From: Anthostomella pinea
Taxonomy: Eukaryota > Ascomycota > Sordariomycetes > Xylariales > Xylariaceae
NCBI GenBank assembly: GCA_963556695.1
Contig: CAUWAG010000004.1
Location: forward strand, 3,348,001-3,412,000
Direction: 5' to 3'
Length of the DNA: 64,000 nucleotides
Shown here: positions 1 to 11,640 of the stretch, piece after piece
Layout: each line of letters opens with the position of its first letter
How positions within the stretch are numbered: the first letter of the stretch is position 1
Made by a program: the position numbers and the translations under genes
Notes under the pieces: model-generated
What the model saw: only the letters and a program-made list of their open reading frames with translations
Databases searched by the model: none
What the model was told of the DNA's origin: nothing

Positions 1-1129
1 CTTGCCAATGCCAATGCTGGCTTTGAAGTTGCTTGAGTGAGAGGTGGCATCGATATGGTAACATGGGGTCGTGGGGTGCGGGGACGTTGTAGAGGCGGAA
101 GTAAGGTATGTTACGGGCTGCAGATTATGGAGTCAGGGTTGTATTTAGGTATTGTATCCCATGGCAGACCTATTAGAGCCAGGAGGGAGATATGCGGATT
201 GGTGGCGGCTGGGAAGGGGGCAGGAGTACCCTGAGTTTAATATACCACACGCATGACAGGGAGACATACCAGATTCCTGGTCCCCCAGGATTCAGAAGCA
301 AGGTTGGCTAATCAAGTCGGGACTCCAAATTTGGAGGCTTGATTTGGTAAGTGGGTCAGGTCATTCATCCACCCTTGAATACGCCATTTTGCTTGCCGTG
401 ATGGCTAGGTACCAATGGTCGCAATCTCGTGTTTAGATGTGTCAGGTTTGAGCCAATCGTCAGAGTGAAGTGTGTGTGTGTATCCTCTGTCTGGAGTGTC
501 CTTGTGCGACCGTGGCAGCTATGTGCCAGAGGGGGCTGGGTCGGGACGGGACAACTAGGTTCCGTTGTCTACCTGTAAAGGTGCCTTCTGGGCGTACCTT
601 TAATCCAACAGTACTAATGATCGCAATCTCGTGTTTAAATGCAGTGCATAAGCTCTGACTCGATCTCGATCATCGGGATATGATCTGCAAGATAGTGAAT
701 GGAAAAATATGGCCGAGTGTGGCAAGCATTACAGCTGATAGCAACGACAGGTTGAGGACAGGTTGAGGACAGATACTTCCTCGGGAAACTGGGAAAGTGG
801 ACGGATGCATTAGATGCTCTATAATGGACTGGCCTATAGCCGACATTTCCACATGCATTGCGCCTCATTGGGATAATTGATGTTGTTGGCAGCGTGGAAA
901 CAATGTTGTTGTTGGTTAGGTACTGCTACAGCGGACTGCTACGCGGGGAGGCCTGATCCGCTACAGGGCACGAGCTACGTGACTGCGGCCTGAACGTAAT
1001 TGTAGCGGTCCGTGCATTATACCAAGCCACATATGCCACAGTGGCTATCCAGTACTGTCATATTATCATGCGCTTTCAATTTGCCAAGTGTGCACAAGAA
1101 ATATTCCTCGCATTGCATGCCCCTTTGCG
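1..1129. other. Intergenic, no gene seen
   Basis: No reading frame here has coding character or splice-supported continuation. Short open frames are GC-rich noise. The last part, next to position 1130, is the presumed promoter of the following gene. Confidence 0.5.
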
Positions 1130-3199
1130 ATGGCACCGTCGAACCGGAAACGAAAGCGTGCTCTGCGCTTCAAAGGCTCTGCCACTGAGTACAGCTCACA
1201 CTTGGAGGGATGTGTGGATGTGCTCATCGAGCAGGTTAAGCAGCTATCGGAGCAGCTTGCAACCCACAGCATAATTCCAGCCATACTCCCAGCAGTGGAT
1301 GATATTCGGCAACAGTACAAACGACGAGAGACCCCGGCTCCTAAACGGCAATACGGCCTCGAAGCAACCTTCTCGGTGAATCAAGGACAGTTCCCGGCCT
1401 CAATGAATACATTCTTTTCGCAATCGCCAAGGAGCGTGGATGATTGGAAAACAAAAAGAAGTGAGATGTTGATTTCTTCACCACAGCAATTGCTACACGC
1501 CTTTCACGTTCTCACTGGGCAAGCCGGTGGTATTATGTCCACAAACACCGGTTCGGGATCAGTTCTCAACGCAGATCCTGCGGCTATCTTGGAAGATTTC
1601 TGCAGGTTGGGTGCCTCTCTTCAAAAGCATGCGCGTTTCTCGGAAGGCTTGTACAAGTATGGAGCTCTCTTGTGTGGTTGTCTCGGCGCCTGTTCTTTGG
1701 AAGAAGGAGTGGAGCAGTTACGTGTAGAAACCTCCATCAGGATGTATTTCAACGATGACCTGTCGTCTTCGTACTTGACTCGACTACGAAACACATCCCG
1801 TTGGATTGCACAACAAGGCGAATTGTTTGAATCATCACTACTTGATCTTGCATGGGAGAGATTTATCATGGGTAAGTTATCCTGAATGGCTCATAACTCT
1901 TTGCTGATTTGTTAGCTCGCTTGTCAATGGCTGCGTACTGTCGTATCTACGAATCTGCAGACGCAGACTCGTTCCTAGGCTATTTACGCCAGACCTCGAC
2001 GAGGTTGCAGGATTTTGCCAAAATGGAGAAACCCACGCGCATCTCTCTTTCTCTTCCATTTCTAGCCACCTACATTGGTTATCGGTGAGTACGTCTAACA
2101 ACCAGTAACCCTGATATTGACCGTAAGCACAGGCGCGAGATCGTGAATAAGGCTCTCGGGACTCGCCTATCTGAGGAGGACTACAAATCTAGACTTGACG
2201 TGGTGCAATCCGTCACTCATGCAGTGTCAGCAATTGAGTCGCAAGCCGAGCAACCACCAATACGACCGGCAGAATCGAACCCGAATGGAGCGAGTCGGGA
2301 AGGTACGGAACGGTTCGTCGAAATAGGCGCTCATCAAGCGAACAGCACCGGCAGTAGTCCCTGTCCCCAATGCAAAACACAGGGACAAGCCTCGGCCTCG
2401 GGTCGTTGCTTTCACGCTCTGCTTGATGCTGCAGAAATTCAAAGTCCTGTTCATTTTTCGGACTCGGACTACCCCCCGAAGGTGGACCGCGACGCTCGGC
2501 GAGTGGGTCAAATGAGCCATGCAAACGGAACGAACCGAGGCCAAACCTTTGGTTTGATGGACAATACGATAATCCCTGATCCGATCGATGAAATGATACA
2601 TTGGACCCAACCCACTTTTCCTGATATCTCTGAAGAATTCAAGGCAATGATCATGGACACACAACGCCTTTACCTTGATAACCGTCCCATGAGAAGGATG
2701 GATTTCAACAGCCACTGCCAAACGCCGCTAGGGGAACCTGAAGCGTACGAGATAACGCCTTGGCCCACAGAGCTGGGTAACTTACTAGAACAAGCTCAAA
2801 AGGAGACAGTGAGTATTTCTAACCCGAAGATAACCTTATACTTACAGGCAATAGGAAACAATCATTTTGGAACGGGTAAAGGGCCCTCTGAAATGGACAT
2901 CAATGTTGGTATTACTCCCGTCTGGTGGCCTACGTGCTATGGAGCGAGCTTGTATCAGCATTATTGTTCCAGTCATTCCAAGCCGCTATATGCAAGAGTC
3001 ACAGGCTCAATTTGATAGGGGTAGCAAGGAAGATGTCATTGTATCGACGGACTGGCCAGTAGTGGCAGTTATCGAGCAAGATATCACCATTAGGACAGTG
3101 AATTGTTCCCTCATGTATATATGGGTGCGATTCTACAAGGAAGAGCATTGGGACTGGTTGGCCGCCCAGAAAAGACGAAGACTAAGGGACAGAACTTGA
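1130..3199 (+). CDS. Uncharacterised fungal protein, 643 aa, four exons
   Basis: I do not recognise the family. Exons are 1130-1871, 1916-2084, 2133-2808 and 2855-3199. The introns are 44, 48 and 46 nt with standard GT..AG ends, and all phases agree, which is the main evidence that the gene is real. The start is the ATG followed by a basic stretch (MAPSNRKRKR) that could be a nuclear localisation signal. A helix with coiled-coil tendency follows (about residues 25-45, EGCVDVLIEQVKQLSEQL). The middle (about residues 310-420) is polar and low in order. The C-terminus has a hydrophobic patch and ends very basic (AQKRRRLRDRT). For the last intron an earlier AG at 2847 also keeps a frame, but it ends the protein at 3015; the AG at 2854 gives the longer product and is preferred. 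A dead transposon starts 130 bp downstream. Confidence 0.65.
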
Positions 3200-3328
3200 A
3201 TTAAGAATGCAAACGAACCAACAAAATACCAGACTCGTGCTGGTGATGAGCGTCGAAGCAAATAGTGAGAGGTTTTAGCTCTATCGGTCGCTCCTGGTAA
3301 CAACTAATGTCACTGAAGGTCACTGCTA

Positions 3329-4562
3329 CACTCCCCGGCCAGCCCTCAACGCCTACACCCTCCAACTTTCAGCATTCACAACGAACCCATTTCTCATTGT
3401 AACAATAATAATAATAAAATCTGTTGTGTATGCCATTCAATAGTGTGTGTACCAGCCACCTGCTCTTTTCACTGAGGCGATTAGGTTGCCGAGATTCGAT
3501 GAGAACGCGTACATCCTCAGGCTCGATTCTCCGTATCTGCTTCTTCAGAGATGCCCAAACGTGCTCGATCGGGTTCAAATCAGTGCTGTGAGCAGGCCAG
3601 TCGATCGTCCAGATGCCGTGCTCCTCTAGCCACTCTGGAGTGCCTCCAAATCGATGGATGCGAGCGTTGTCTTGCATAAAAGGATCACCAGCCCCGTAGA
3701 ACGGAAGAAGCCCTTCCTCGAGGACATCTTGGTATGAAGCCGAAGATACTCCTCCGCGAGGAGCATCCTCATCGGGCTCGCAGATGATTCTGCCTAGGCC
3801 ACCTTCTCCGCTGCGTAACCAGATCAAAGCCCAGCATATAATGGAGATTCGGGTCTCCCATGGCTCCGAGGGTTCACGAAATCCTGCCTGTAGCGTGCAG
3901 AAGAGAAGCGGATGACCCAATCGCCTGGATTATGGGGTGATTACTGGACCGTGACTTCGTCTGAGAAGAGCGTTCGCATCAGCTCCTCCAGAGCCTCCAG
4001 AGAGTCGTATTATTCGCAAAAAGCGAGCCTCTCTCACGCGTCATCTTCCGTGAGCTCGATCTGCTTCGCCGCCCTCCGCTTGCGAAGCCCGTGAGCGCGA
4101 AGAACGCGCTTGATAGTGGTATGGGAGCAGAGGACCCTGCTCTCCTTCTTGAGCTCTCTGTAGGTGGCACTGGGGTACTTTCGTGCCGTTTCAACTAGCT
4201 GAGCTTCTTCGCGCTTGTTTAGAGTCCTTGTGGCTCCCTCTCGAGGTCGAGAGATCGTGGTGGTATGCTCTCTAGCAGTGTTGATAATGTCGGTCACGGT
4301 TTGAGGCCGATCCAGATGGAACGCGCTCGCGACATCGTCGCGCCTTGCGCCTGCCGCCCTGGCAGCCACAATAGCTACACGAGCTTCGGAAATAAATTCC
4401 TGGTTTGGCCCGCGATTTGCGGTCAGAATTGTACCGACTTTTTGTAAATCCATCGTTTTGGTGTTGAGTATATAAAAGATGAAGAAGGAAGGGGGTTGCG
4501 AGCGCGTAGACGCGTTTTGACACTAGGGTGGTGGATGCTCGGAGACTCTTGGAGGGTCAGTG
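3329..4562 (-). mobile_element. Tc1/mariner-type DNA transposon, degenerate, about 1.23 kb
   Basis: A transposase gene on the minus strand is bounded by TA dinucleotides at 3327-3328 and 4563-4564. The right end (CACTGACCCTCCAAGAGTCT read inward) is almost identical to the end of the fragment at 11641. The left end shares only the first four bases plus a similar C-rich composition, so the left boundary is less sure. It belongs to the same transposase type as the element at 58207-59556, whose protein also starts MDLQ, but the two are clearly diverged. Confidence 0.75.
3402..4453 (-). pseudogene. Tc1-type transposase (DDE), several in-frame stops
   Basis: The reading starts at ATG 4453. The N-terminal half is a helix-turn-helix DNA-binding region (about residues 20-130) with a paired-like arrangement typical of fungal Tc1 elements. 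After about 139 codons the frame meets a TGA and soon two TAA codons, so the gene is dead. The DDE catalytic core remains legible: the first Asp in LFSDEVTVQ, the second in MQDNARIH, and the last acid in NPIEHVW. The spacing is that of the Tc1 group. Stops fit C-to-T change, as expected after RIP. The C-terminal frame stays open to about 3370. Confidence 0.75.
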
Positions 4563-5593
4563 TACCATCCTTCCAGATTAACTCCATGGCAGTCCTGAAG
4601 GAAAGATGGCCTACTTCGTAGGCCAATCGGAACAAGGACGCCACAGAGAAGAAAACCAGGGCAACATAGCACGTGATCTATGAGATAGGGATCACGTGAC
4701 CAGACTTTGCTCACGTCTGCTCACGCAATCAGCAGTGAGCACACCTCATCAGTGAGGGAGAGATTGGATATATGAGGATGGAAGTTTCCTAGCTAGACAG
4801 ATATACAGTCTCTACCTCAGTGATCAATCTAAGCATCTTAGCCAACCCTAAGGTGGGAGAAATCTCCTGACGACTCGACTATTCAGTGAACCCCGGTCCA
4901 GACCAAGCCCCAGCATCTGAGTGTCTTCTAGCTGACAGAAGCCTCTGTCGTCTTTTGTGTTGACTTACCTCAGAACATAAACCCTATAGAACCCTCTAGC
5001 CTTATAGATTAGACCGCTCGTTACAAGTCCTCCCTTGAAGCGACTGGTATATACCCCTTTCCTGACACCAGCACGGTATTCAAATACTGTGTCAAACTAA
5101 TGCACACTGCCGTACTGCCCACGGCAGTCTGTGCCAGGGCACCTCGGTCCGGCATATGTAATATCAGCTAGTATCATCTTAACAGACCCTATTCTTGCCC
5201 CTCCACCCCTGGGACGAGATGCCACCGAAGACGAGCCTCCCCAAGAGAGATACTTCCAGGAAACGCAAGCTCAGCGAGTCTTCCACAATCTCGAACTTCC
5301 AAGCGGTGACCAGGACAACACATTGAGAGTCATACAAAGACAAGATACCAGCTGGTCGGCAAGTCGAGGGAGGTGTACGATATGACGGTCAAGGCTATAC
5401 CAACGGAATATTTGCCACCCAAACTTAGATTCTCTTTTTAAAAACACCGGTAGTAGTCAACGAACGAGATTGCGAACTGCTTTTTGTTCCTTGGCATACG
5501 TTGTGCGTTCACGTGACCATTACGGTGGCACACTGCCGCGACCTCCAGCCCTCCACACTAGCAAATATAGCAGTATTGCCCAGCAATATCATC
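4563..5593. other. Intergenic with a possible coding relic near 5219-5420
   Basis: Mostly featureless. Near 5219 a short frame begins with a basic peptide (MPPKTSLPKRDTSRKRK) and stops after 35 codons. A second frame at about 5325-5443 reads like protein (YQLVGKSREVYD, then AIPTEYLPPKLRF) before a stop. They cannot be joined by a convincing intron, so this is more likely a broken gene than a living one. Confidence 0.25.
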
Positions 5594-6379
5594 TCAATCC
5601 ACTAGGCCCGTTCGCTCGTCTTCAGTATCAAAGTACACGCCAATTCTTTCGCTCTGTAAGGCGGCAACCCGTCCTGCCGCACCTTGGGAACGAGGACGGT
5701 CCAACCTCCGCCACTTTGACAATCGACTTTCTGTGGCGAAAGAGCACGTAACTGGAGATCCCTGGTAGGCTTCGAAAGCGATTCGAGAGTCCATGATGAC
5801 GCTTAGACGTCAGTAAAGTCAAAGAAAAACGGGTGAATGTGTTATGCTCACATTCCACCATTTGCAAACTCGATCTCCTTGGCTTCGCAGCCTGCTCGCT
5901 CTAGCCTGGCTCGAGCGACTTCCCACATACGATTTGCTGCACGAACACTGCCCAATATCTCCTGCGGCGCTTTGTGCGAGCCACGGTAATAGACGGCCTT
6001 CGATCCCATGCCCCAGAGCTGAATACTCAAGACACATGTGCTCGCACCGCCTCGCATGAGCTGAAAGACATGGCCTCGGTCTTGGCCGAGTCTCCGGTAA
6101 TCACCCAGAGCGCACCGTTCAAAAAAGGACTCGAGGATGGATTTGATGCGCTGGAAGTATTAGACTGGTGTCAATGAAGAACCTTGCTCGACAAACCTCA
6201 TCCTGGAACACGCTGAGGCGATAAAACTCGAGACCTGCATCACTGGAAGACCAGAAAGGGGATTGTGTTGCATCCATCTGGGCAATCCGATCTCCTATGA
6301 CAGGGTCCTCCATATAGTAAAACCCATCTTGTTCAATGGCTTCGATAGCACCCTCGATGGCAAATGTTGCCGAAGCCAT
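5594..6379 (-). CDS. Uncharacterised fungal protein, 229 aa, three exons
   Basis: Exons are 6379-6197, 6150-5852 and 5801-5594. The two introns (46 and 50 nt) have GT..AG ends and a TACTGAC branch site in the second, and the phases close exactly to 230 codons. The start is the only ATG that opens the N-terminal block (MASATFAIEGAIEA). The protein is soluble with no signal peptide or membrane segment. Recognisable conserved-looking blocks are IQLWGMGSKAVYYRGSH (about residue 95), the ERAGCEAKEIEFANGG segment and the IVIMDSRIAFEAYQG segment after the second intron. It resembles a family of fungal proteins of unknown function that I can recall but not name. I propose no activity. Confidence 0.7.
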
Positions 6380-6813
6380 CTAAGCTCGAAATGGCAAGGA
6401 ATGATGTCAGCGGGACATGTGCAAAATTTGCAGAGAACTGGTCTTGCTTATACGACGTTGGATATTTAGAGGCACCTTGCCCACGTGGTGCGAAAGAGGG
6501 GTACCCCGCTATCGTAATATCTTTTTTGCTTCGGCGCTTTGTAATTCCGGATCCATACGCAAACCGTGAGGAGTCCACTAGCAGGCGACTTCTACCCTAT
6601 GGGAATTGAAAAGGTTAGCGGGAGCGCTGCGCTGGGAGGTTCTGGGTCGGTGAATGTATCTTCATTATAAATCACTATGTAGTAGGATGTCAATCATTCA
6701 AAGGCTTGAGATTCGTGCTATAGATCAAGGGTACGTCGCCGGCCTAGCGCTGCCGGTCACGTTTCGCATCCCTATAGGAGGTAAGGGACAAGCAACTATG
6801 AATTCCAAGTCAA
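6380..6813. other. Intergenic
   Basis: This short stretch separates two minus-strand genes: the upstream region of the 229-aa gene and the 3' end of the C2H2 gene. Nothing else is seen. Confidence 0.5.
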
Positions 6814-7915
6814 TTAGATAGATGGCTCAAGTACATGCGCATTCGCAGCTGGGGCAAATGACCAATCGCTGTCATTTGCAAAGTTCGCATCCGTATCATC
6901 CAACCATTGGCTATCAAAACGTGTAAGCGTGTTTGCGCTCGTAAAGGTAAGCTCCAACTCGCAGTTGCTCGGGGTCAGGCGGGAAGCTCTATCCACAGAA
7001 GACCGATCATTGCTAGTTGCCACACCGTTAGCCGTGGCCAAGGTCCTCTGCCCAACATTGGTTAAATCTCGCCAATCATTGTCGGGAATCGTATTCAGGC
7101 CTTCAAATGCCCATTCTCCAACTTGCAGTGATGTGCTGTCGTGTTCACGGACGGTCGCAAATGCCTGGGGAATATTGCATTCTTGTCCGCTGCTCTCTAC
7201 TCCGAGCCTGCTGGGCAGGTCGCTGTTTCGATACGTGTCGGCTCCCATGGTACTGATTGGAGTCCTCTTGGCTGTCTTTTGTACTCTTCCGGGCTCTGTA
7301 GCTGACTGCGGTCGCTTCTTCATATTCTCCCGGAGGCCTTCGAGGCGAATCAATTCGTTGCTGACCATGACTATCAGTTGTTGAATTCTTCGCTGCGTAA
7401 AGATACTCTTCGACTGGTCAATTTCAGGTTTGCAGTTGTGTTTTATGTACCGATGAGCCTGTTTGAAGGTTTCGTAACAAAACGGACATGTCTCGTTGCA
7501 TTGAATGTCTGCCGCATACGTAAGCAACACAGCCACAGCCTGGAACGCGAAACGTACGCTGCTGAAAATGCCTCACGAGATTTTGCCGGGATGAAAACGA
7601 TCTCTCACAATTCTCCGAGCGGGCATTGATGCAATTTGGGTTGAGCGTTTGCCACTTGCTTTTCCTGATGCCCAACAAGGTTTCTGCGGTTGACAAGCAC
7701 ATCATCAGCACTCTCGGAGAGAGCAATATGCATCCGGCAGCGCTCTAATTCGGCGAGCAGAAACCGTTCTCGTGACTGTCCTGGTGGGTTAGACGAATAG
7801 ACAGAAATAAGGCAATACTAACTCGGTATCCCTCAAGATGCACCAGTAGCTGCTGATTTGATTCGAAAGGTTTGAAACAAGTCTGGCATTGGCGGTGTGT
7901 TGCGTGTTCATCCAT
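6814..7915 (-). CDS. C2H2-type zinc-finger protein, about 334 aa, with a one-base frameshift
   Basis: Exons are 7915-7823, 7775-7558 and 7508-6814, with introns of 47 and 49 nt. Exon 1 holds a partial finger (C-x2-C-x12-H, about residues 10-26). A second finger C-x4-C-x12-H-x3-H spans the exon 2-3 junction, and a third C2HC-type finger follows (CPFCYETFKQAHRYIKHNC). After the fingers comes a helix (about residues 160-185) and an acidic, disordered tail, as in a regulator. Exon 2 is one base too long. Dropping one base from the three-base run at 7621-7623 restores a perfect second finger; as given, the frame meets TGA 16 bases later. This is either a real lesion or an indel error. DNA binding is inferred from the fingers alone. 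Confidence 0.6.
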
Positions 7916-8280
7916 CGCGGCAAGTATGATGAAGAGGAGAAACTGGGGGAGTGGATTTTGCACTTTACCCCAATTCATGTAGCTGTCTGCCCCATCGCAA
8001 CAAGTATGATGCCGAAAGAGGAGACGGTGAGGGGCGATGGAGATTTCCTGCAAGCGCGAGGATTAAAACCAAGAGCCTTGATTGGATAAGAACGCTCCTT
8101 ATCTATATATCCATGTCCTGCATGTGTCATAGTAAGGGATTGAGGCAGTCCGACCCGATCTGTTCGGCAGATAGTATTATTTAAACCTGGCAGTACCCTC
8201 TGTGGCAGTATTCAGCTGTCATCAGGACTCTTCGTCATCCTTGCAAGAATCTGTCTTTCTTCTTCTAGTCATCCAAGAAC
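7916..8280. other. Divergent intergenic region
   Basis: It lies between the C2H2 gene (leftward) and the microprotein gene (rightward). It holds a TATATATCC box-like stretch at about 8102 and a pyrimidine-rich leader (TCTGTCTTTCTTCTTCTAG) just before 8281, typical of fungal promoters. Confidence 0.4.
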
Positions 8281-8364
8281 ATGGCCGAGTGCGCAGTCTG
8301 TAAAGGCGACGGCATGAAAGATGGTGGGATTTGTGCCACCTGCAACGGCAAAGGGAAAACCTGA
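8281..8364 (+). CDS. 27-aa microprotein with two CxxCxGxG motifs
   Basis: A 28-codon frame encodes MAECAVCKGDG, then MKDGGICATCNGKG, then KT and a stop. Two CxxCxGxG motifs ten residues apart could make one four-cysteine zinc site, like half of the DnaJ cysteine-rich domain. Support for a real gene comes from its surroundings. A pyrimidine-rich leader precedes the ATG, and a clean 48-nt intron (8414-8461: GTATGT donor, CTAAT branch, CAACAG acceptor) follows 49 bases after the stop, so it would sit in the 3' untranslated part. No J domain is nearby, so it is not a DnaJ fragment by context. It may be a free-standing zinc microprotein; the function is unknown. Confidence 0.5.
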   Translation: MAECAVCKGDGMKDGGICATCNGKGKT

Positions 8365-8807
8365 ACATATGAAGCCCTCGACCAAATCTCGCTCTTTTGT
8401 CGATAGTCGCAAGGTATGTAAAAGCTAGGCGCACATCGACTTCAGCTAATGATACCAACAGGCACCAAGCGTTGATGTCCTCTCGTATTCGCATCGTATA
8501 GCAAATCAAGCATCCTCCCTCCATCACTAAATTGTGAGTATATCTATTCTTGCTTCCTTACGTTGCAAGACAAGCACTGGAGGACGAACGCATTTTTTTT
8601 TGTATCTTAATGGACTTACAGTATACCAGATGCCTTGCCCAGGCCTCAACGACATGGAAAGAGTGAAACAGGGTTTATTTGCTTCGTACTTGGTTAGATA
8701 GAGAAGGTGGATACATATTTCGCACGGTCCAGGATACATTTGCAACGATTGAGAAGCACATCAGAATCTGCCTTCCTGAAATTTTTATAAGAGAGTAATT
8801 ACGAAGC
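8365..8807. other. Intergenic, includes an apparent 3'UTR intron at 8414-8461
   Basis: Apart from the intron-like segment (GTATGT...CAACAG, 48 nt) nothing coding is seen. Confidence 0.4.
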
Positions 8808-9116
8808 CATCAATATCCCTATCAATACAGATTGGGAACATCCGTATTAATGCAGATGGGGAACATCCTTGCCAATGCAGATGGGGAACATCCTTGCCAA
8901 TGCAGATGGGGAATATCCTTGTCATTGCAGATGGGGAACATCCTTGCCAATGCAGATTGGGAACATCGGTGCCAATGCAGATTGGGAACATCGGTGCCAA
9001 TGCAGATTGGGAACATCCTTGTCATTGCAGATGGGGAACATCCTTGCCAATGCAGATTGGGAACATTCGTGCCAATGCAGATTGGGAACATCGGTGCCAA
9101 TGCAGATTGGGAACAT
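8808..9116. repeat. 25-bp minisatellite, about 12 copies
   Basis: Tandem unit close to GATGGGGAACATCCTTGCCA followed by ATGCA, 25 bp. The first copy, before 8830, is diverged. Variants alternate between GATTGGG/GATGGGG and CCTTGCC/CGGTGCC/CCTTGTC. The unit is not a multiple of three, so all three frames run open through it on the plus strand and several on the minus strand. Those open frames are a by-product of the repeat and not genes. Confidence 0.95.
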
Positions 9117-10421
9117 GAGGCTGGGAATTTATAGGCGAGGCGTTGATAATCTTTCGAATTATCACTGTGCGTAGCACAAATGAGAACCGCAGCCATTGGC
9201 ACTAAGCTCATATTGATCGAGGTTTAGGAATATATATGCTTACGTTTAATAAAGCACTTATTTTTATTGTCAATAGCACCTGGTCGACATTTCTAAGAAC
9301 AAGAGGTGAGACAGACGTAAAGACATAGAACTCTGGTAACCCAACCAAATATTAAAGACAGGAATGTAGAAGTGACCTTGATAACTTGAATAACCAGCCT
9401 TTAATCTATGGGGTTTCTGTCAAATGAATGCTCATGGGCTTTTTAATAAAAAAAAGTCAATACAAGAAAAAACTGTGTATAGGCAACGGCCAGGTTGACG
9501 TTTTATTGATTTGCATGGATAAGAAGGGGGATGGAGAGCATGATGTAGTTACTCAGGACCCTCAAACGAAACCACTTGCAGGATCGACTTCCATCCATAT
9601 TCATATTTCCTTGGTTTTCTTCGTCTGGATTGCCAATGCAGCGTCGCCGTGAGCATACAGCCATGTTGATCTAGAGCATATGCACAATTCATACGAGACG
9701 TGCCTCGGGGGCTCTACGCTGATATGCCATCAAATGCTAGCTAGACATCTCAGTTGGATGGCATGCGCCGAGGTTGCATTGTAGAATATGTACAACCTGT
9801 GAGTCAATATGATATACGTTCTCGACCCTGTAAATCAACTCCGTTTTTCCACTAGCCCGAATGTAAGGTATCTCCATAGTTGAGGATAATGAGGCCTCGG
9901 GCACAAGGAGAGACTTGTTATCATCCTTCCCAGACATTGCCACCACGGACGTTTTTCCTAGTTGAGAAACTATGAGTTGGGTTATCATGTAGGTGTGGTA
10001 GATCTGTAATGCGAGAGTATCCCACACCTACTGAGCTGGCCATTCCTGCAGCCAACATGGTATGGTTTAGGTCACAGGGTGGTAAGTAGAGTGATATCCT
10101 AGATCGAAACGATGAGCAGACAAATCCCACCATGCTCCGGAAACTCCCTGTCTGGCAAGATTTTTATGTTGGTGAGAATACCTTACCAAGATTCTTCCTC
10201 CAGAGTCTAATACAAATAACCCCGAAATCCCTACTCTTTCGTATGTGAAACCACTGCCATCCACCGCGAGTTGGAATTTCGTCACGGCCTATAATTTCAA
10301 CGAGAACTGTGAGCATACCATGAGCATTTAATCGTGGTACACTCTAATTAACTGTATAAGTACCGTCCTTTCAAGTGAGCATCGAGAATCACGCATATAA
10401 GGCTTGTGCCTTTTGTCCAGA
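9117..10421. other. Intergenic; possible degenerate minus-strand gene at 9737-10285
   Basis: On the minus strand, coding-like segments (for example GISGLFVLDSGGRIL near 10190 and ASLSSTMEIPYIRASGKTEL near 9860) are interrupted. A consensus 39-nt intron can be drawn at about 10150-10190, but later parts do not join in frame. I read it as a possible decayed gene and assign no family. Confidence 0.2.
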
Positions 10422-10761
10422 ATGTTCGCTGGCACTACCATTGGAATCAAAGACTCGAGGTAAGTTGTTAGCTCTGTTCATGGACTACTCTTTCATCAGA
10501 CACACGTCTAATATACTTGCACTGCTACTGAGAGTCACGCTCGCTCACAACTGCCACATAGCTTTGAAGTCATCATGGCAATATGTGCAAATCAAAGTCT
10601 CGTATCTGAGAAGCCGGTTGGGCGAGACTATTCTGGAAACGGAGAGACGGGAGATGTGGATAGAGATGGATCGGGTGATGGGCCAGATGGATCTAGCAAA
10701 AGTAAGCTCTAAAAAATATCCGATTTGGGAGTTATTGGCTATTCCGGTCGGAATCTTCTAG
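10422..10761 (+). CDS. Possible small protein, 99 aa, two exons
   Basis: A weak call. Exons 10422-10459 and 10500-10761 are separated by a 40-nt GT..AG intron, and the phases close to 100 codons. The product is helical with a charged amphipathic stretch (ERREMWIEMDRVMGQMDLAK) near the C-terminus. No homologue is recognised. A chance frame remains possible. Confidence 0.3.
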
Positions 10762-11640
10762 AAGTCCTCTGATTCAGTGCAAAATACTGCTCCACTGTGT
10801 CGAAAGAAGACAAACTCTACATATGCGTCCCGGGAACCTCAATTGGTGAATCTGGTCGCTTACCATAATAGAAGCGGTTATAGTCACCGTTGTCCTTACT
10901 CACGCTTCGTTGCGTCTGGGTGATATCCGTGAACCAGTCATTTTGGCTTTGCTTGATAGCTTCTTAGTCATGCATGAACATCGCCTGGATGCAGAGGTTC
11001 GGTGCCCCGGGCAGCGTCTAGTATAGGACAAGATCTGGATTGGTGATCATGAAGACATCGTTCCACCGACGCCAGAGGGAGATCTACCGCTCGTTTTGTC
11101 GCAGGCAGATTCGTCGGCGGCCCACTGGTTCAAGGAGCCAAAACCATCGTCATCGAGGGAAGCACACTCAAAGTTGAAGTAGTTTGTCCGACGACAAGAT
11201 CTGATCCGGCAAATCAGAATGACCTTTGACCGGGAGCGCCTGGACAGCCTCTAGATCGCCTTGGACCGAAAGGGGTGGATGGGATTCAGCCATATCATAG
11301 AACAATGGGGAGATCCAGGACGGGAGGGTGAGGGCCCCTGTAGACAGCCAATATCTTATAGTTTGCATGCGGTTCCTTGCTCCGCTTCGTGACTACCGGT
11401 GCCAACGCCCCTTAGCAGTGGTACATGGTATAGCGATATCCCAGAGGTATCGGGTTGTTGTTTATGCGTTACGGGATACTGCGATGGAGATGAGATCACT
11501 GTCGACTGGGGGAAGGACACTTTGGGCGGCTGGGTGTCTCTGCGAAGATTGCAATGGACCTGCATCAACAGAAGGGCAGTATGTCGGCAGGTTTAGTAAG
11601 GTATCAAGTGAGCAGGATGCCATTGTGGCAGTCAGTGCTA
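10762..11640. other. Intergenic
   Basis: No supported gene. The stretch ends at the TA dinucleotide in front of the transposon fragment. Confidence 0.4.

Noticed and set aside
4700..5050. Possible LTR remnant right of the first Tc1 element
   Set aside because: Some composition resembles an LTR, but no terminal TG..CA pair, duplication or second copy could be found in the window.
8808..9134. Regular repeats that could suggest a CRISPR array or repeat protein genes
   Set aside because: The units are head-to-tail without unique spacers, and the genome is eukaryotic. The open frames exist only because a 25-bp unit cycles through all three frames.
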